Positions 23,996 to 38,612 are shown, counted from the first letter of the stretch. The stretch: DNA of 64,000 nt from Polydactylus sextarius (GCA_016801845.1 CM028914.1:7448501-7512500); one strand, 5' to 3'. Numbers and translations: made by a program. Notes: generated by a model from the letters alone, not told the origin.

Positions 23996-26900
23996 ATGAC
24001 AGTATAAAGCCAGTGGTCATCCAGCAATCTGTTATAAATACAATAGTGAGAGATGGCTAGTGAGTCGTCATGGCAACTGCAGCTGTCTGTTTAATCTTGG
24101 AAGTTATAAGTGTAACACTTAGTCTGTGCTTCTATACCCCAGAGGAGAAGAGAGAAACATAAAATCAAAGACGATAAGAGGGGAGATGCAAATGAGCGAT
24201 AGTAAAGAAGAGGTGCCATAAAGTAAGCAAGATGGAGTGTACACACTCAACAATTAAGAATAAGTAGCGTGTGGGGTGAAATGTACAGTAGGACTATATT
24301 ACCCCAGAGTGCAAGCACTGCAGTCAGGTAGACATCTTGAGCACATACGAGGGGAAACAAAAGCAGAGCACAACAAACGAAAGGCAAAAATGAAACACAA
24401 GGACATTTTGACAGTGTTTGTGTAAGCTCTTGACACATACAGAAGCAATAACATCACTGTTTTTAAACTAGATGAAAAACAAGAGTGTTCCTTCAAGGAT
24501 ATCGAGAGACTGCGAGCCATCAATTTATTTAATTTTATTATAAATACACTTAACGCATCTCAGGCACTGTGAAGCACACCCTGTGAAACCCTAAATTGAG
24601 ACACCATTACTTTGCAAAAAACCTGCCAAACCACACATATATACTGTTTGTGCAGTGCTGTAATAAAACACTTTGTGCAGTATCTCTAGGTGAAATCATG
24701 ATGCAGTGAAAGATTTCTACTGTTGCAGTCATTACTGGAGACTTGCTTAACTGGAAAAAAAAAAAAAAATAAGATTTGCTGTCACCTCTTTACTGTATGC
24801 TATTAAAATAAAGCCAAAACATTTCCAAAAAATAACATTTAGGGAAACAGACTAAACTGCCTGCAAACAGAATTGAAAAAAATTACAAACTTGACACTTG
24901 AGACAAACTTGGAAATAATAATTAAATGAATAAACATTTTCATCAGATTTAGGAAACATAATTGACAACATAAAAGAAAAAAGCATTTTCTGTCTTTAAA
25001 ATGTAGATTAGATTAGAGTAACAGACTCTATACAAGCTTTTATGTTTATAACTTTTAATCCACATATCATAATACTTCCTACATTGCCAGTGAACTTCAG
25101 AGGATAGATGTTGGGAAACTGAGATTTGAAACTGTGTATTAGACTATTAGACTTTGGTTTTGTTCATAATAATAGAAGCAAGACCATGGCTTGAGTGTTG
25201 GTCCAGACTGTAGTTTTCCTTTTGAACATTTTTGTAATGTGTTATGTAACTACTAATAGTCAGACATTAAGTTTATCCTCACCATAACCACCAGCTAATG
25301 TGTTTATGATTTTTTTTTTTAATGATATACGTGGGTTATGATTTGTTTCAAGGATTTAAAAGGTGAGCTGTCCCTCAAATCAGTCATCAAATACTACACT
25401 GATGCCATACAATTTGAATGCATATGCCTCAGCTGATGTAAATTATATGGAGTGATTTTACATCTTCCTGACCAGACGAATACAGTTTCTGCATCTGTAT
25501 CAACACCAGCTAAACATGTGCGGGGACACCATCTCAAACCATCCTTATCATCCTACCTGTGTTATCACAAGACAAGCTCTTGCTTGTGCATGGGGATAAT
25601 GTGTATCAGCAAATTAGCCTGAAATCCAGAGAGACAGCTGCTCCCATTCCCAGTAGCCAATTACATATAAATCAAAGAGACTGATTAAATTGAAAATACA
25701 CTCCAAACAAACTTAAAACCTAGAAAATAACAAGCCTTTGTTAATGGACTTTTGTTCTAAAGGTTTTATTTGCCATTTATTTGCATTCTTTTCATTTCTT
25801 TCTCACTACTGTTGTTGCATGACCAGAGTACAGTCATTTCTTCTCAAAGAACACGGCATATCACATTTTAAGAGCTATGTATACAAGTTATTTGAATATT
25901 CCTAATATATAATGATAAACTACTAATTCAAGCACCTAAATCTCAGCAGGATGTCTCTGATGAAGAAGAACAAAGAGGAGACACTAATCTACTATGTTAA
26001 ACATGGCACAACAAAGTACACTTGTAATTCTTTCATCTCTACAACTCCAGTTGAGTAATAAGGCCTTCAAAGTGACGATCATGCCATAATGGATAAAATA
26101 TATACTTGTAAAAAATCTCACAGTACATCTGGAACATCATATAAGGATCATTAAGACATAACTTCTTATTGGTGACAGACTCACTGTTCTTCCAGGCGTC
26201 TAATATCTCTCATAATTACACATGCTGAATAATCCCATCTAACCCTTCCCCCGCTCCCGAGCTTCTCTGTTCCCCTCATCTATCCATCCTTCTTTCATTT
26301 CCACCACTTTAATTTCATCTTTACGTCTCTAATTATCCGTAAAGATGTAAATCCATGCTTCACCAGGACTCGAGGGGCTTTGCTTTGACCTATTACCCTT
26401 TTCAACATTTCTTCTCTGGTCCCCTTATCTGTTTTCAGCTTTCTTATTTCTATTTTTTTCCCTTTTCTCTTTCCTGTGCAACCAATGGGTCCCGAGGGCA
26501 GCAAGTGTGTTCCAATGCACCATAATTCACAGGCAGCTGCCCCCAGGCTGTTAGTGGCACAGCATGTGGTCTGCTTTTATCTCTCTCCTCTAACTCCCTC
26601 TCTGGCAAGGAAATAATTTATTATCATTCCTCCATTGATTTGCTCTTTCTCTTGCCTCTTTGGTGGAACAGTTCCCCCTTCCTCCGTTGCTTTTTCTTAT
26701 TTTAACACCCATGTGCAGTTTCAAACAAGTGTGTGTCCATATGGATGTGTGTATTTGCCTCCCTGGTTGTGCGCCTGCATTGGAGTGGTAGTGTTCCTCC
26801 AGTTTTTCCTCTCTGATGTCTTCAACAAAATCCCCTACAGGATCTACCTTCATCAGCTTTGAAAATGTTCTCTCAGAGCAAAGGAGATAAACACAGCAGC

Positions 26901-29029
26901 AAAAGGGCAAGAAAATGGAGTTATGTAGAGAGAAATAAAAGAATATGGTGGCAGATTTATTGAATATAAGACAAACCAACAAGGTTTGATTTGAACCACA
27001 TGATCTGTCATGGCTGGATAACCAGCTTTTGGGTATTCTGCTGGTGCAATGTTTCTGTGAGAGAATAAGAAATATTTCTCATAGATGTACTGAGAGGTAG
27101 AGTTGTCCTTTTCAGGTAAACATCTGTCGTGTGTAAATCATCAGCATACCGGACCAGATGGTTTGGTTATAATGATGAGGTTATTTCATAATGAAAGATC
27201 TGATTTCTCCCCTCGTTTGAAACTGAGCAGAGAGCAGTGTTGAGATTACCAAACTGAATCCGACAAACATGACAACAAACACTCAGATCTTATAAAGGGA
27301 TAAAAGCGAGTGGAACGAGGCACATGAAGGAGAGAATGAGAGTACAAGTGACAAGAGGTGGTGGCTGCCAGCTGAAATGCTTACTTCACAAATAGCCGAC
27401 TCTTACACAACCAAAACCCAAACACCTTAGGGGCTAGTCATTTTAGTTCCTCCATATTCAAAAGGATGAAACTGTGTTTTGATCAGTGTAAGGGCTACAA
27501 ATGCGTAGGGAACTGCAAAAAAGACACTAATGGTGAGCCTGTCTGTTTACATGCGTTTACCAGAGAGGAAGGAGAAAATAGGATTTGGGAGGAGGCCAGA
27601 AGAAGAAGAGAAAGGAGAAAGACAGAGAGAGATGGAGAGGATTTAGAAGAGCAGGTGATGGATAATTATATGTTTCCACACATTTGTCAAGCTCTCTGTG
27701 CACAGGGTTGGGATGAGGTAGTAGCATGGTAAAGAGTAATCAGAGACTATAAGGAGGGGAAGAGGAGGAGGATAAAGCAGAGAAAACAAGAGTAGGTGAT
27801 ACCCAATTACATATTTACAGGAGTCCAGGGCAGTGGTAAAAATGTGAGGAAAATGAGGAGGGTATGAGAGGTCACAAGCTTAGGAGAGTAAGAGGGCGAC
27901 AAAGATATAGGTGAGGATGACGAGAGAGGTAGGTAAGGCAGAACCACAAAGCTTGTACTGAGAAGGAAGAGGAAGGATAAAGGGCAGGTGGAAGGAACAT
28001 GCAAGATCACATACACTTTTTTACAAACTCCAACACATTCTGGCAAACACTAATTCATTGAAGAAAGTGAATGTGCCATATTTCTTCTTCACTCCCTGAC
28101 AAAGAAGTGTCAGGTTGTCCTTGAATGACAATGGAAGAGACTGGCAGCTTTATGGTGTTTGCAGTAGTGAATTTGTGCAAATATTTTGCTCTTAATAAAC
28201 AAATGGGCATGTTTTTTCATGGTGACAAAGGGTCCAGGTGCAATAAAGGAAGTCAATTATTTATATTTGCAGGTATCCATAGACTTCTATTTGTATGCCC
28301 CTAGTTTGCCTCACATTTTCTCAGTGAAATCACCTCTTTCTTCACATGTTAGTTTTGGCATCATTATAAACACAGAAAGGTGGGATAACAGTGTATGGCA
28401 GCTGTTTTCCCACGTTGTACAAACCTACTTAAATACTAAGTGTTCTGCAGACAGAAGGGGGGTGATCAACGCATGCGTTTTTATTTATCAGACTGTGTAG
28501 GTGTATTCTCATCATGAACAGAATCATCATTACATCACCATCACAGGTAAGAAAGATGAGACTCTTGTAGACTCTTATAGAAGCTGAAATTAGGCAGCTG
28601 CTCTGCAGCTCTGTTCTGTAACTGTACCGAGGCTCTGAATAATACATTCCTCATGACTGTAGGTGCATTGAAGAAATTAAAGAAATGACAAATTAAAATA
28701 CTGAGGTTGAGTCAATTCATGATCCTGAGGTGCAGACTGAATCAACTCTTAATATCCTGATTTACAGGCATGTAGATTAACAGCCATGTCTTAACAACTG
28801 TTGCTCAGAAGTGCACACAAATTGCAGCACAAACAGCATTTCACTGACATTAATTACACATTACCGCTGACATGACCCGTTGACATACAGACTTTTTGAT
28901 ATTCTGTGGTTAAATTGAAGGTATTTTGTTGGAAAATCAAAATAAATGAAACCTGAAACTAGTTTATTGTTTTCTGAAGGTTTTCACTCAGTGCATGGGA
29001 GCTCCTTTTATCTTTACATTACATTAAAC

Positions 29030-29165
29030 CTTTAAGCACTTCCACTAAGAGCTAATATCATTTAGTGGCTTTTATAGAATTTTTAAAGCCGGATTTTTTT
29101 TTTTTTTTTTTTTTTTTTTGTTCAGCAGACCTTGACAGCGCAGTTTTGACAGCCTCACAAAACTG
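29030..29165 (+). repeat. Local direct duplication, copy 1 (with T26 insertion)
   Basis: The block runs through TAATATCATTTAGTGGCTTT, AATTTTTAAAGCCGGA and GTTCAGCAGACCTTGACAGC, then GACAGCCTCACAAA. It matches, with scattered substitutions, a second block 0.4 kb downstream. In this copy a run of 26 T (29094-29119) sits between the AAAGCCGGA and GTTCAGCAGACC segments, where copy 2 has only AGTTATTT. Confidence 0.75.
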
Positions 29166-29449
29166 AACATTTTCAAGTGCAAGTGTGTATGAGGGAAAAA
29201 GAAGGTGATAGAAGAGCATGTAATCCCATATCTCCACAGCCTTTATTCTCAGGAGTGTGGTCTGAGTCTCTGGCTCACCTCAGAGTTGTATGCTCCCAGG
29301 AATGTTAGTACACAGAATCTTCTTTGGCAAAAAGCTGCTATTCAACTCCGTCCTCTCAAACAACAACACACTGAGCTGGCTTTAGGTTAAAGTTCTTACA
29401 TAGTGAACCACAGCCCGCCTGATTTATGGAAAAAGAATTTCATTACTTT

Positions 29450-29570
29450 TGTATAAGCACTCACTAACTCCGGCAGTCAATATCATTTAGTGATTTTCAA
29501 GGAATTTCCAAAGCCAGAGTTATTTGTTCAGTAGACCTTGAAAGTACAGCTTTGACAGCTTCACAAAGGC
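29450..29570 (+). repeat. Local direct duplication, copy 2
   Basis: It shares AATATCATTTAGTG, GGAATTTCCAAAGCCAGAG-like sequence, TTGTTCAGTAGACCTTGA and TTTGACAGCTTCACAAA with the copy at 29030-29165, in the same order and orientation. It may be two copies of a dispersed repeat family or an old tandem-type duplication. Confidence 0.75.
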
Positions 29571-31089
29571 TTTTTGTTGTAAAATGAAGCAGCTCTGTTT
29601 GTGTGTTTGTGTGTTTGTTTGTTTGTTTGTCAGTCTTGTGACAATCGGTTACAGTTCAGTGTGGAAAACATTGATGTGATATTATGCTAGACACCAGAAA
29701 TACAACAACAACGGAAACTCAGAAACTTTTGACTTTGATTGGTGTTAGTAAAAACAAATATGACAATCTGGATTACAGTGGCCTTTGAGCTGCTTCCTTT
29801 TACCAAATCAAATGCAGTATATGACCCAAACAGTCTTTGCACAATTTGTCAAGACTTTAGGCTCCACTGTGTTTTCATACATTTGGACAGAAAAGAAAAA
29901 GATAAGCAAGGAAAGCAGCTGTAAAAAATCATGGGTCATGCCTTCTCTGACACTACTTTGTTACATGAGGGACCCTGATCAGAGAATTGGCCTAACAAAA
30001 AGCTCTTAATCAGCCATTGCAGAGCCTCTGTGTTGTCTCTCTAAATGCAGGTGCTGGACAAACATTACGCCCTTGGTCAGGTTAATCGCACCTGTATTTT
30101 TAGTGTGAAAGTCAATGTGTGACAAATATTAACATATTATCTTCTACAAACACACAGGTCACATGTTACTTGAGGTCATATTCTTATTAAAAAGGCCTGG
30201 CTTGGGATTAAACTTGCTTTATTTTCACTTTGAGTAGACAGTTCTACCCTCCAGCTTCTCTGCTGCCCACATTTACTTTAATCATTAAGCATGCAAGAAT
30301 TTAGCTTGAAACTTTTATAATTATTTTCAAAACTCTTGTCATGCTTGGAGGATCCATAATAATTTAGGAATGTAGCGTATGCATGGCATAGACAAACTTT
30401 ATTCTTCCATAATTTACTGTGTAGCAGAGAGGGAGAGAGACACAGAGTACTTCAGGGGAAATATGGAGCAATTAATCAACTTCATCAACTCATCAGCAGC
30501 TTTTTAAAAACCCTGTTAGTGGTTATAATAGTGCAGTGTTACAATGCCTGTTTAGTTCGATTCTCTGCTAATTAATCAGCCCACATTATCAAGGTGTAAG
30601 AAATAAGAAATAAATTTTATACTAGTTCACTGATACCACTCAGCTAAACTAAGAGGATACGTTGTAGTAATGAATGTTACTCAAAATCAGTATATTTTAG
30701 TTTAAGTAAAATATCAATCTTAAAAAAACAGATTATTGTGGATTTGAGTATAAAGCACCTCTGGTTGTGATATAAGGAGGGTTATAAATCAAAAACAGTT
30801 GATGACACGATGGCCATGCTTCTGGCCAACATTTTTAATGGCCTAAAAAAAATGAACAGACTTATTATAGCCTCATTGAAGTAAAAGAGTTAGCCAGTCC
30901 TCTGAGTGGTCCCCATGCCACAAGGACTAAAGACTGCAATTTACATTATTCTAAGTTAATGAAGGTTTCAGCTGTGAGGACATTAGTGTTATTAAATCAC
31001 AGTCACTGATTCAGAGACACCAGTTTTATCAAAATGCTGGCTTTGTTAATGTAATGTAGGGCACCTTTAAAAGCTGAAACACAGTGTCT

Positions 31090-31185
31090 TTGGTGAAGTT
31101 TTCTGTTGTACATACTAATGCATGTATGTCTTAATCTTGTTGTCCCCTGTACAATGACAATAAATTCTGATTCTGATGTGTTTAA
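31090..31185 (+). mobile_element. Possible LINE 3' tail
   Basis: The segment CCCCTGTACAATGACAATAA followed by ATTCTGATTCTGAT looks like the 3' end and short tandem tail of a fish non-LTR retrotransposon ('gtacaatgacaataaa...attct'). The upstream body was not recognised. Confidence 0.4.
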
Positions 31186-33659
31186 AGTTTTTATCATGAG
31201 TCAGTTATATTTATTTAATCATAAATGCATCGCCCAATTGCCTTGTGTTCTACGGTAACATTAGCTGAGCCTGTGTTCCTGGAACTCACAGAAAAGCGGG
31301 AATTGTCTTGATGGTAAATTAGATAAATTGGCAGCATTACATTACAAATCTTCATTTATAACTCTGAAAATTCAGGCACTTGTCATTACAATAATGAGTC
31401 CGAAACCTGAGCCAAGACAATGATTCTTTTCTCCTATTAGTGTTTATATCAGTGATGCACCACAGGGGCATTTTCTCAGAGGCACATTTGTTCTCCTGTA
31501 GATTTTATTTCAAGCTCTTTGGGGTCAATGTTTCTTGTTGCAGGAGCTTATTTATTTGGATTTTTTCATAGAAGAAGTAAAGTGTTTTATACTTTTCTGA
31601 ATGACAATCAGGGTAATTACTTCTCTCACATCATGCACCATCATCTCTACTTTGAATCATGTGTGACTCCCATAGTTATAATGTTGGTCAAAGACATCAC
31701 AGATCAGTCTTTAGGAACCTGAATTATTAAAATAAAAATCTAATAAGGAAACAGAAAAATCCAGGTCAGCAAAGTATGAAGCTTCTGCAGCAAGAAGAAC
31801 ACAAAGATTATGTTATTTGCGTTTGACTGAGTTTGACTTTCCTATTTGAATCATTCCAAGTAACTGTGACAGTTAAGCAACAAAACTTGTGTGCATTCCT
31901 TATGTACCTGATGGAACAAATTTCTTTCTGTTTTAGTCAGTACAGCAGTCTAGACCAATCAGATGCCAGTAAGCAATTCAGCTACACTTTCTCCAAGTAT
32001 TTACTGGATTTATTAGCTCTTGCTATTCTTAAAATGTACTTAACTGATCATGCAGATAGTGATACTTATCACTAAGGGAGAATAGATGAATGGCATTTTT
32101 AGTAGCATGGCCTCTGCTTTAAGAACCACTGGAGCCTTAAGTGGGAAATGGATTGTTTAAACACATATGAGCCCGGGCAACCTAGTTTTAATACTTTATA
32201 GAAAAGCTGCTTAGTGACCTTAAAATATCTAGTAGTATATACTGGACTGCTATGCTTGAAAAGTGTTTCCAATTTGTCATACTGTAAAACTGCACTCATT
32301 ACTTCTGACAGAACACTGTGGCTTATTATCAGTACAAAACCAGACCAAATAACCTGTTTCCAATGCTTCACTTCAACTTAAATAAAACAGAAAAAAAAAT
32401 GCTCCTTTCTGTGTCTGGTCTCTGCAGATCAAATATAAACTCTCATTTGCTTCTATTTGTTTTTTTTCATCTATTTAGACTATTTAGATATATCCCCCTC
32501 TTTCTCGCTAAAAAAAAGCTCTTTAAACTGTACTGTAGTCAATCAAATTCAATATAAAGGATCCGCTGTTATGATGTGACCAATTCACCAGTCTGAATCA
32601 AGGGACCCATTGACCTCTTTACCCTTGGAGAATTTTATCTAAGAAACAGCTTTCATGGGAGCTTTCATGAAAGAAAAGTATTTGTCTTCTGTCCTGCAGG
32701 TTTAATGTGACTATTTTTATTTAACATGCACATTTGTCTACATCAGCAAACTTGCATAGATTTTCTTCTTTCTTCCTTCTCTTGAGCCTGACTAAAGACT
32801 CAGGCATGCACATTTAAACACATCCAGTCCTGAAAGCATGCTTTCCACCCAGACATACACACACAGCTCTCAGTATAGCTCATTGTGCATTCTGTCTGTA
32901 TGAAGGCAGACCCTTAGGTCAGGTCAAGCTGTGACTCCTGCAGTGTAGAGTTGTGCTGCAGGCCACTAATCTCTCTTGCTCTCCTCCTCCACAAGGCTGA
33001 AAGGGTTTCAAAATGAGAAAGACCACTTAGCCGAACCTGTCAGAAAATGCCTTTGCAGTTTACTGGCTAGTGGAGGAGGAGGAAAGGGTGAGAGCTCTTT
33101 TCTTTCCATAAAGATTAAAGATTATCTAGATTGTCAGAGATCATATGCTTACATCAGATGAGAGTATCAGTTTGATGAATTGGGTCTCATCCGGGCAAAT
33201 GAAGTATTTGAGATTAGCTCCAGACTGTCAGCTTGTTTCCATTAAGCCTCTCAGAGCAGGATGACTTTTTTTAGCCTTTGAGATTTAAAATGTCCTCAGT
33301 TTGATCAAATCAAAGGGTGTGAAGATAACGTTTTTTTAAGTTGTGTCTTAAACTTGATTTCTCTAAATGCTGGATATTCTCTTCTTCTTTCACCATTTTT
33401 TGAGTCATCATATAAATGAAATACAGTGAATGTATATGAGAAACTTCATGTTTATGTTTGCAAGAAAATGAAATATTGACTGTTTCTCTGTTCATAATGT
33501 TTAATATCTTATAGATAATCTTATTACATAAATCCTGCATATACTAAAACTATATGTGTTAGTTACTTTTCATATAGAGGTTTAGATCGTTGTTGTCATT
33601 ATTATGTGTAATTATAAGATGAGAAATAAAAGACTAATGATAAACAATACTAGACTAGA

Positions 33660-33702
33660 AATATTATTATAATATTATAATAATATATATTATAATAATA
33701 TT
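33660..33702. repeat. AT-only palindrome, 16-bp arms
   Basis: AATATTATTATAATAT (33660-33675) is the exact reverse complement of 33687-33702, with an 11-nt A/T loop. It is low in complexity but long enough to be a cruciform-prone and polymerase-slippage-prone site. Confidence 0.85.
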
Positions 33703-33997
33703 AAGACTAAAAATAATATTTTATTAGAATGTGTTTTCAGTCACACATCTGTTTGCAAATCCAGGCTCTGCTACAGTAGCTTTGGAGGATGATTTTAGTT
33801 TCTATCCTGGTTTTTGTAGGGAAAGTTAAGCAAACATACGAGACATAGCCTGATATAAAGGATTAAAATAGTCAAGTCTAGGAGTAGCATGTTCAGGGAT
33901 TTTTCTTGATCATATTCTGCTTTCAGCTTGTTGACCCAAGCTAATATAAGTTAAAATAAGTTCATGTAATACAAGATGGGATAAAATGATTTTACTT

Positions 33998-34246
33998 GTG
34001 GTGTGATGATTAGCACTGTGTTTGAAGCACGGCTGAGGCCTTTCTGTGTGGAATTTGTATGTTCTCCATGTGTCTGTGTGTCAATGTCAGCATAATTGTG
34101 TGTTTGTCTATATATATTGGTCATCTGATAGACTGGTGACATGTCCAAGTACCTGTACTCAATCCCCGCCCTCGCCAGCAGTCAGCTGGGATTGGTTTTA
34201 ACACCCCATGACCCTCAACAGGATAGGACAGCAACAGATGGATGGT
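33998..34246 (+). mobile_element. Fish LINE-like 3' fragment (L2-type suspected)
   Basis: Recognisable blocks appear in order: GATGATTAGCACTGTG, then GGCCTTTCTGTGTGGAATTT and TGTATGTTCTCCATGTGTCT, then CTGATAGACTGGTGACATGT, then CAGCTGGGATTGGTTTTAAC, ACCCCATGACCCTCAACAGG and a GATGGATGG end. From memory, this matches a very common fish repeat ('ggtggtgtagtggttagcactg... cctttctgtgtggagtttgcatgttctcc... atggactggcgacctgtcc... cagctgggataggctcc'). Internal parts are deleted and diverged. The LINE clade is a guess. Confidence 0.7.
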
Positions 34247-37200
34247 ACACCCTTTTAGTTACAGCCTATGAAATTTAAACATAGAAGGATAGTGAGTGAG
34301 AAGCACAGACATTTTTCTGCCGATTTCTTAAAAGAAAAATGTTATGAAAAATATGACAGTCTGAGTGCTCTCTTTTGTCTCAGTCATACCAATGTGGTGA
34401 TGCCTCGGGGTAGCATCAGTTTGCATTTCTAGTGTCATGACAAGAACAATCTAGAAGGTCATAGAAAACATGTCTAGCAATATGTCTAAGATTAAAAGCC
34501 AGTACTGATGTAACTCTTTAACTCTTCAGCTCTTCAACTTTTCAGAGGAGGCGTTTGAGCATTTTCTGTTAGACCCCAAGTAACAACCAAACTGAATGTG
34601 TAGCAACAAAATAAAAAATGTCTGTGGGGTTTGGAGGTCTTCCACTTATATAAACATCTCTGTGAACACTCCAGACAGTTAATCTACTCACTTTCTCCTT
34701 AGCAGAAAAACCCACCTCAAAAATGGTCTCTGTTATTAGCAGCCTGTTCCTGCAAAAGTGGTTGTTAAATAATGCAGGGGAGACAATTGTTCCCTTTAAA
34801 TGGCCTGGAAAGTGTACAGTTCCAGAAGGACTCTGGTAGACATCTTGAGTAATACATATTCTTGACAGCAGCAGGGTCATTTGTCGTTCTTTTTTGTAAG
34901 CATTAACTCCAGAAATGGCTTTCACTTCAGTCTGTAAACTGGAGGAATATCTTATAATCTTTTGAAGCCATTTTAATTCATGTTGGCTTTTTAAACCTGT
35001 CGTTTTTCAACAGTCAGGGCTATAATTTAACTGTCCATCTAATCACATTGTGTTTTCTGTTCTGCGAAATGCCAGAGGATTTTTTTTTATAAAGAGATGG
35101 TAATTGTGTGAAATTTTCATGCACTCACCATAAGCTAACCTCATATTATTTTATTTTAATTTAGTGGTAGAACAGCACAAATGGTTCTCATCAACTTCTA
35201 TACGACAGTAAACCCACTGTTTCATAAATTAAAGGGCCAGTGGCTGTGAAGTATACTCAGCTTTATTTTGGATATGCTTATGCAGCTGAGGAGGGAAAGC
35301 AAGAAGAACCAAATATCCTGCCAAACTGCTGCTTCCATTTTATGAATACAGCTTGGAACAGATTGTTTTAAAATACTCCTTCCTGCACACTCGCTTCTAC
35401 TCTATACCCTTCCCCTGGTGACGTGCTGTGTGTTTTCTGTTTTCTGATCCTAACAAGGCTTGTTCATTATCCTAGTTAAGGTGAAGACGCAGTGACTTTG
35501 CTTTTCCAGCAAGCTGAAAGACACCCAGACAAGAAGGTATTTTGAGTACAACAACAGGAAAGACAGGAAAGAGAGAGCAAGAGCCACAGATTAAAACTGT
35601 AGAGAAATGGTAAGAGTTAGATGGAAAGGAAGCCTGACAGGCAGTCAAAGAGTCACAGAGATATTGAAAAGGGTGAAGGCTCTGAAAGGACAAAGCCAAG
35701 AATGCAAACAAAGCATCAGAAAGAAAATGAGGTGGTGGGTGGAAGAGAGGAGTTAGAGTGAGATAGAGAAGAAGTGGAAGTTAGAAAAGCACTGACGAGC
35801 AGCAGCCATGGATTCTTCAGTACCTGTGGAGGAGATTAAGGGTCTGCATCCAGTGTGATTAATGAGCTGGCCGCTGATTACTCATCCCCATCTTCTTCCC
35901 ATGAATAATCACCACGCCAGCATGAGTTTGAGGTTGTGTGTGTGTGTAAAAAACAGTGAGAAAGATGGAGAGGGAGAGAATGAGTACTTGTGTTGAAATG
36001 AGTTTCAGAAAAGATGGTATAAGATTGAGTGAATATAGTGTATTAGACAGTGTATATACATAAAAACGATACAATATACAGGATATGCATAATAGTTCAG
36101 GGAGAGTTTGTATTGATTTAAGGGGAATGGGTTTATCTGTACAATATACAACATGACATTAATTCATTGTGTCAGTGTGTTTGAAACATGGATGATATGT
36201 ATTTAGTAGTAGCTGCAGCCTACATACAGAGGGCGGCCTTCATACTCAATACACAGTGACACACTGAGATCATTTGTACGCACTGTGGGCTCCCAGTGGG
36301 AGTCATGTCTCCCTTACATGTACTGTATAAACCTCCCCGTGTCATTGTGTGCCACAGAGGACACAAGCTGTGGGACATGCAGGTAGTTTCAACATTTTCA
36401 AGGGAGGATTTTCAGAATGAATCACTAGTATTAAAAATGAAAGAAGCATTTGAACATCTTTAGACTATTCCCTGTGTCAGCCTGGGAGCAGGTCATGTGA
36501 TCAGCCATCAGACAGTGGGTTTTATAGTTTATACTGTGCTATCAGACATTGTAATATCTATGCTTGTATTAGACCAGTGTCAGAAATCTTGCATAACAAT
36601 GAGCAGGACAGTAATTAAGTGTGCAGCACTATACTATTCATGACATGAAAATTGTACCACAGGCTATTGAAATTGCAAACATAGACATGATCAATGTGTG
36701 TGAGTCAATGGCGTAGACAGGATCAAGAATTTCTATTTTCCATTTTCACAGTCTTTACAAACTAAACAATCTGTAAATGGAGAAAGTGATCAAAAATTAA
36801 AGAATTATTAATTGCACACAAGGGCAGTCTATTTACTATTAGATTGTGTTCATTGACTTGAGAGGACTTTAGATGGAATCATAATAGCCACAACCTGTCG
36901 AAATGTTGACTATCATTCCCATGAGGACTCTGCATGGTTAATCATCACATCTATTTCTGGATACTACTTTGTTTGATCTGTTTAAACAGAGCAAATTATG
37001 ACAAAAAGGTCCCAGCATGCGGTACTGTAATTGTAGGTCAGCTCTATGCTGAGGGACCTGTGTTTACCCAAACACAACACATTGTGCTGCATTGTCTGTT
37101 ATTGTGACTTTCTGTTGGTTACAGAGGAACTATCAATGGCAGAATCCATTTTGCTGCATGTTTAAAAAAAAAACACTTTCAGCTGGGAGCTTAGAAATAG

Positions 37201-38593
37201 TGCAAGCATGACACCAGCATGAGGCTACTTTGAATCCTATAAGACTTGATGGCTAAGTAGCTTGGATGCTTTGCAATAACATGTAGGAGATGTCTGGCAA
37301 ATTGAGTCTACTCAAGTTGAAGCTGTTTTTCACTTAGCGATGAGCTTAATCATTAATGCCCGAATCTTAATTTAGGGGAGGATATTTTTTTCATGAGGGT
37401 CAAATATGAATAATCGAGAGCAGCGTGCATATATTTGCATACATGGCACATGAAGGAAGGAGGATGTACATGTCATATGAGTAATGCATTGCCCTCTACC
37501 GAGGCTCATATTGAGTGTGATAGACACACAGAGCGTGAGAGCACTTTGGTTTTCTATTGTGGGGGTGTCAGAGGTGTCGCTGTCACCAGCTCACGACAGC
37601 GAAGACTTCATTCACCAAGACAGCATGTGTTTGTAAGTCTGTCATTCTCGCTGTTTGTGTGTTCAGGTGTAGCCTCACAGGTATGGTAAGAGGCATCAGA
37701 AGGTCACAAACACCTTTCTGATGCATTTTATGTCTAATCCAGGTAAAGGGAAAAAAAAAAAACACTGTGGTGGAATTTGACATGAAACTTTCTGTAATAT
37801 ACACATAGAAACTAAAAAGTCTTACTGAGTTGTTTTGATCTGCTATACCAGTTTTATACACTGCAGGTTTGTATTTAACTAGTAGAAATAAAAGAAGTCA
37901 CGAATTGTATATTTGTAAACGATCATAATCAGGATTTAAAGCCTAAAAGTTACTGAACAGCATGTTCACGTCCATTGTTTGGTCAAGAAGTTTTAATTTA
38001 AACATGATTTTCTTCCAAGGCTTGTGTCATGACAAAATTTCAAAATATCATCAAGACTGAATAAACTCCATATTCACACAGGTTTCCTTAATCTGTCAGA
38101 GGTGATAATTGCAGATTGTGATCAATCCAAATGTGCGATTTCACTGTCAATGTCACTGACTTCAGTGTGAATATGCAATCACAGTGATGGTGGTGTCGCT
38201 TGAGTGCACAACACATAAGTCAGCTGGCAGATGAAGTGTATAGAGACAGAATGTCATCTGAGGAGAGCTGAGGATAAGATGTTTCCTAACATGCAAAAAG
38301 CTGTGTGACTGGTTTATAAAGGGATTTCTGCCCCTATATGGTCAATTGCCACAGGCGAATTTGTCATATTTAGTAATCTTGCTCACTGGCTGACACAGTT
38401 TCTATCAAACTGCTTCTGTGATTATACAATATGGAAGTTTATGAGTAAAAAATACCAGCTGTGTAATATTTAAATATCTGTATGATGCCTTTAAGTTTAT
38501 TTTTTTAGTAAACGGTGATTGAAATGCTTTTGACTGATAAGAAAACAGCAAGTATTGATGCATTTTACCATCTCCCTTTACAGCAGCAGTTGT

Positions 38594-38612
38594 AGAGAGA
38601 GAGAGAGAGAGA
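38594..38612. repeat. (AG)n microsatellite
   Basis: About nine AG units in the large intron. Confidence 0.9.

Noticed and set aside
27466..27732. Cysteine-containing ORF (CFDQCKGYKCVGNCKK) that resembles a follistatin/Kazal start
   Set aside because: Its cysteine spacing does not continue into a Kazal domain, the rest is purine-rich Glu/Arg low complexity, no matching splice sites are seen, and it lies downstream of the EF-hands where such an exon is not expected.
34569..34925. 118-codon minus-strand ORF
   Set aside because: No recognisable motif, and composition is like the surrounding intron. It is treated as chance.
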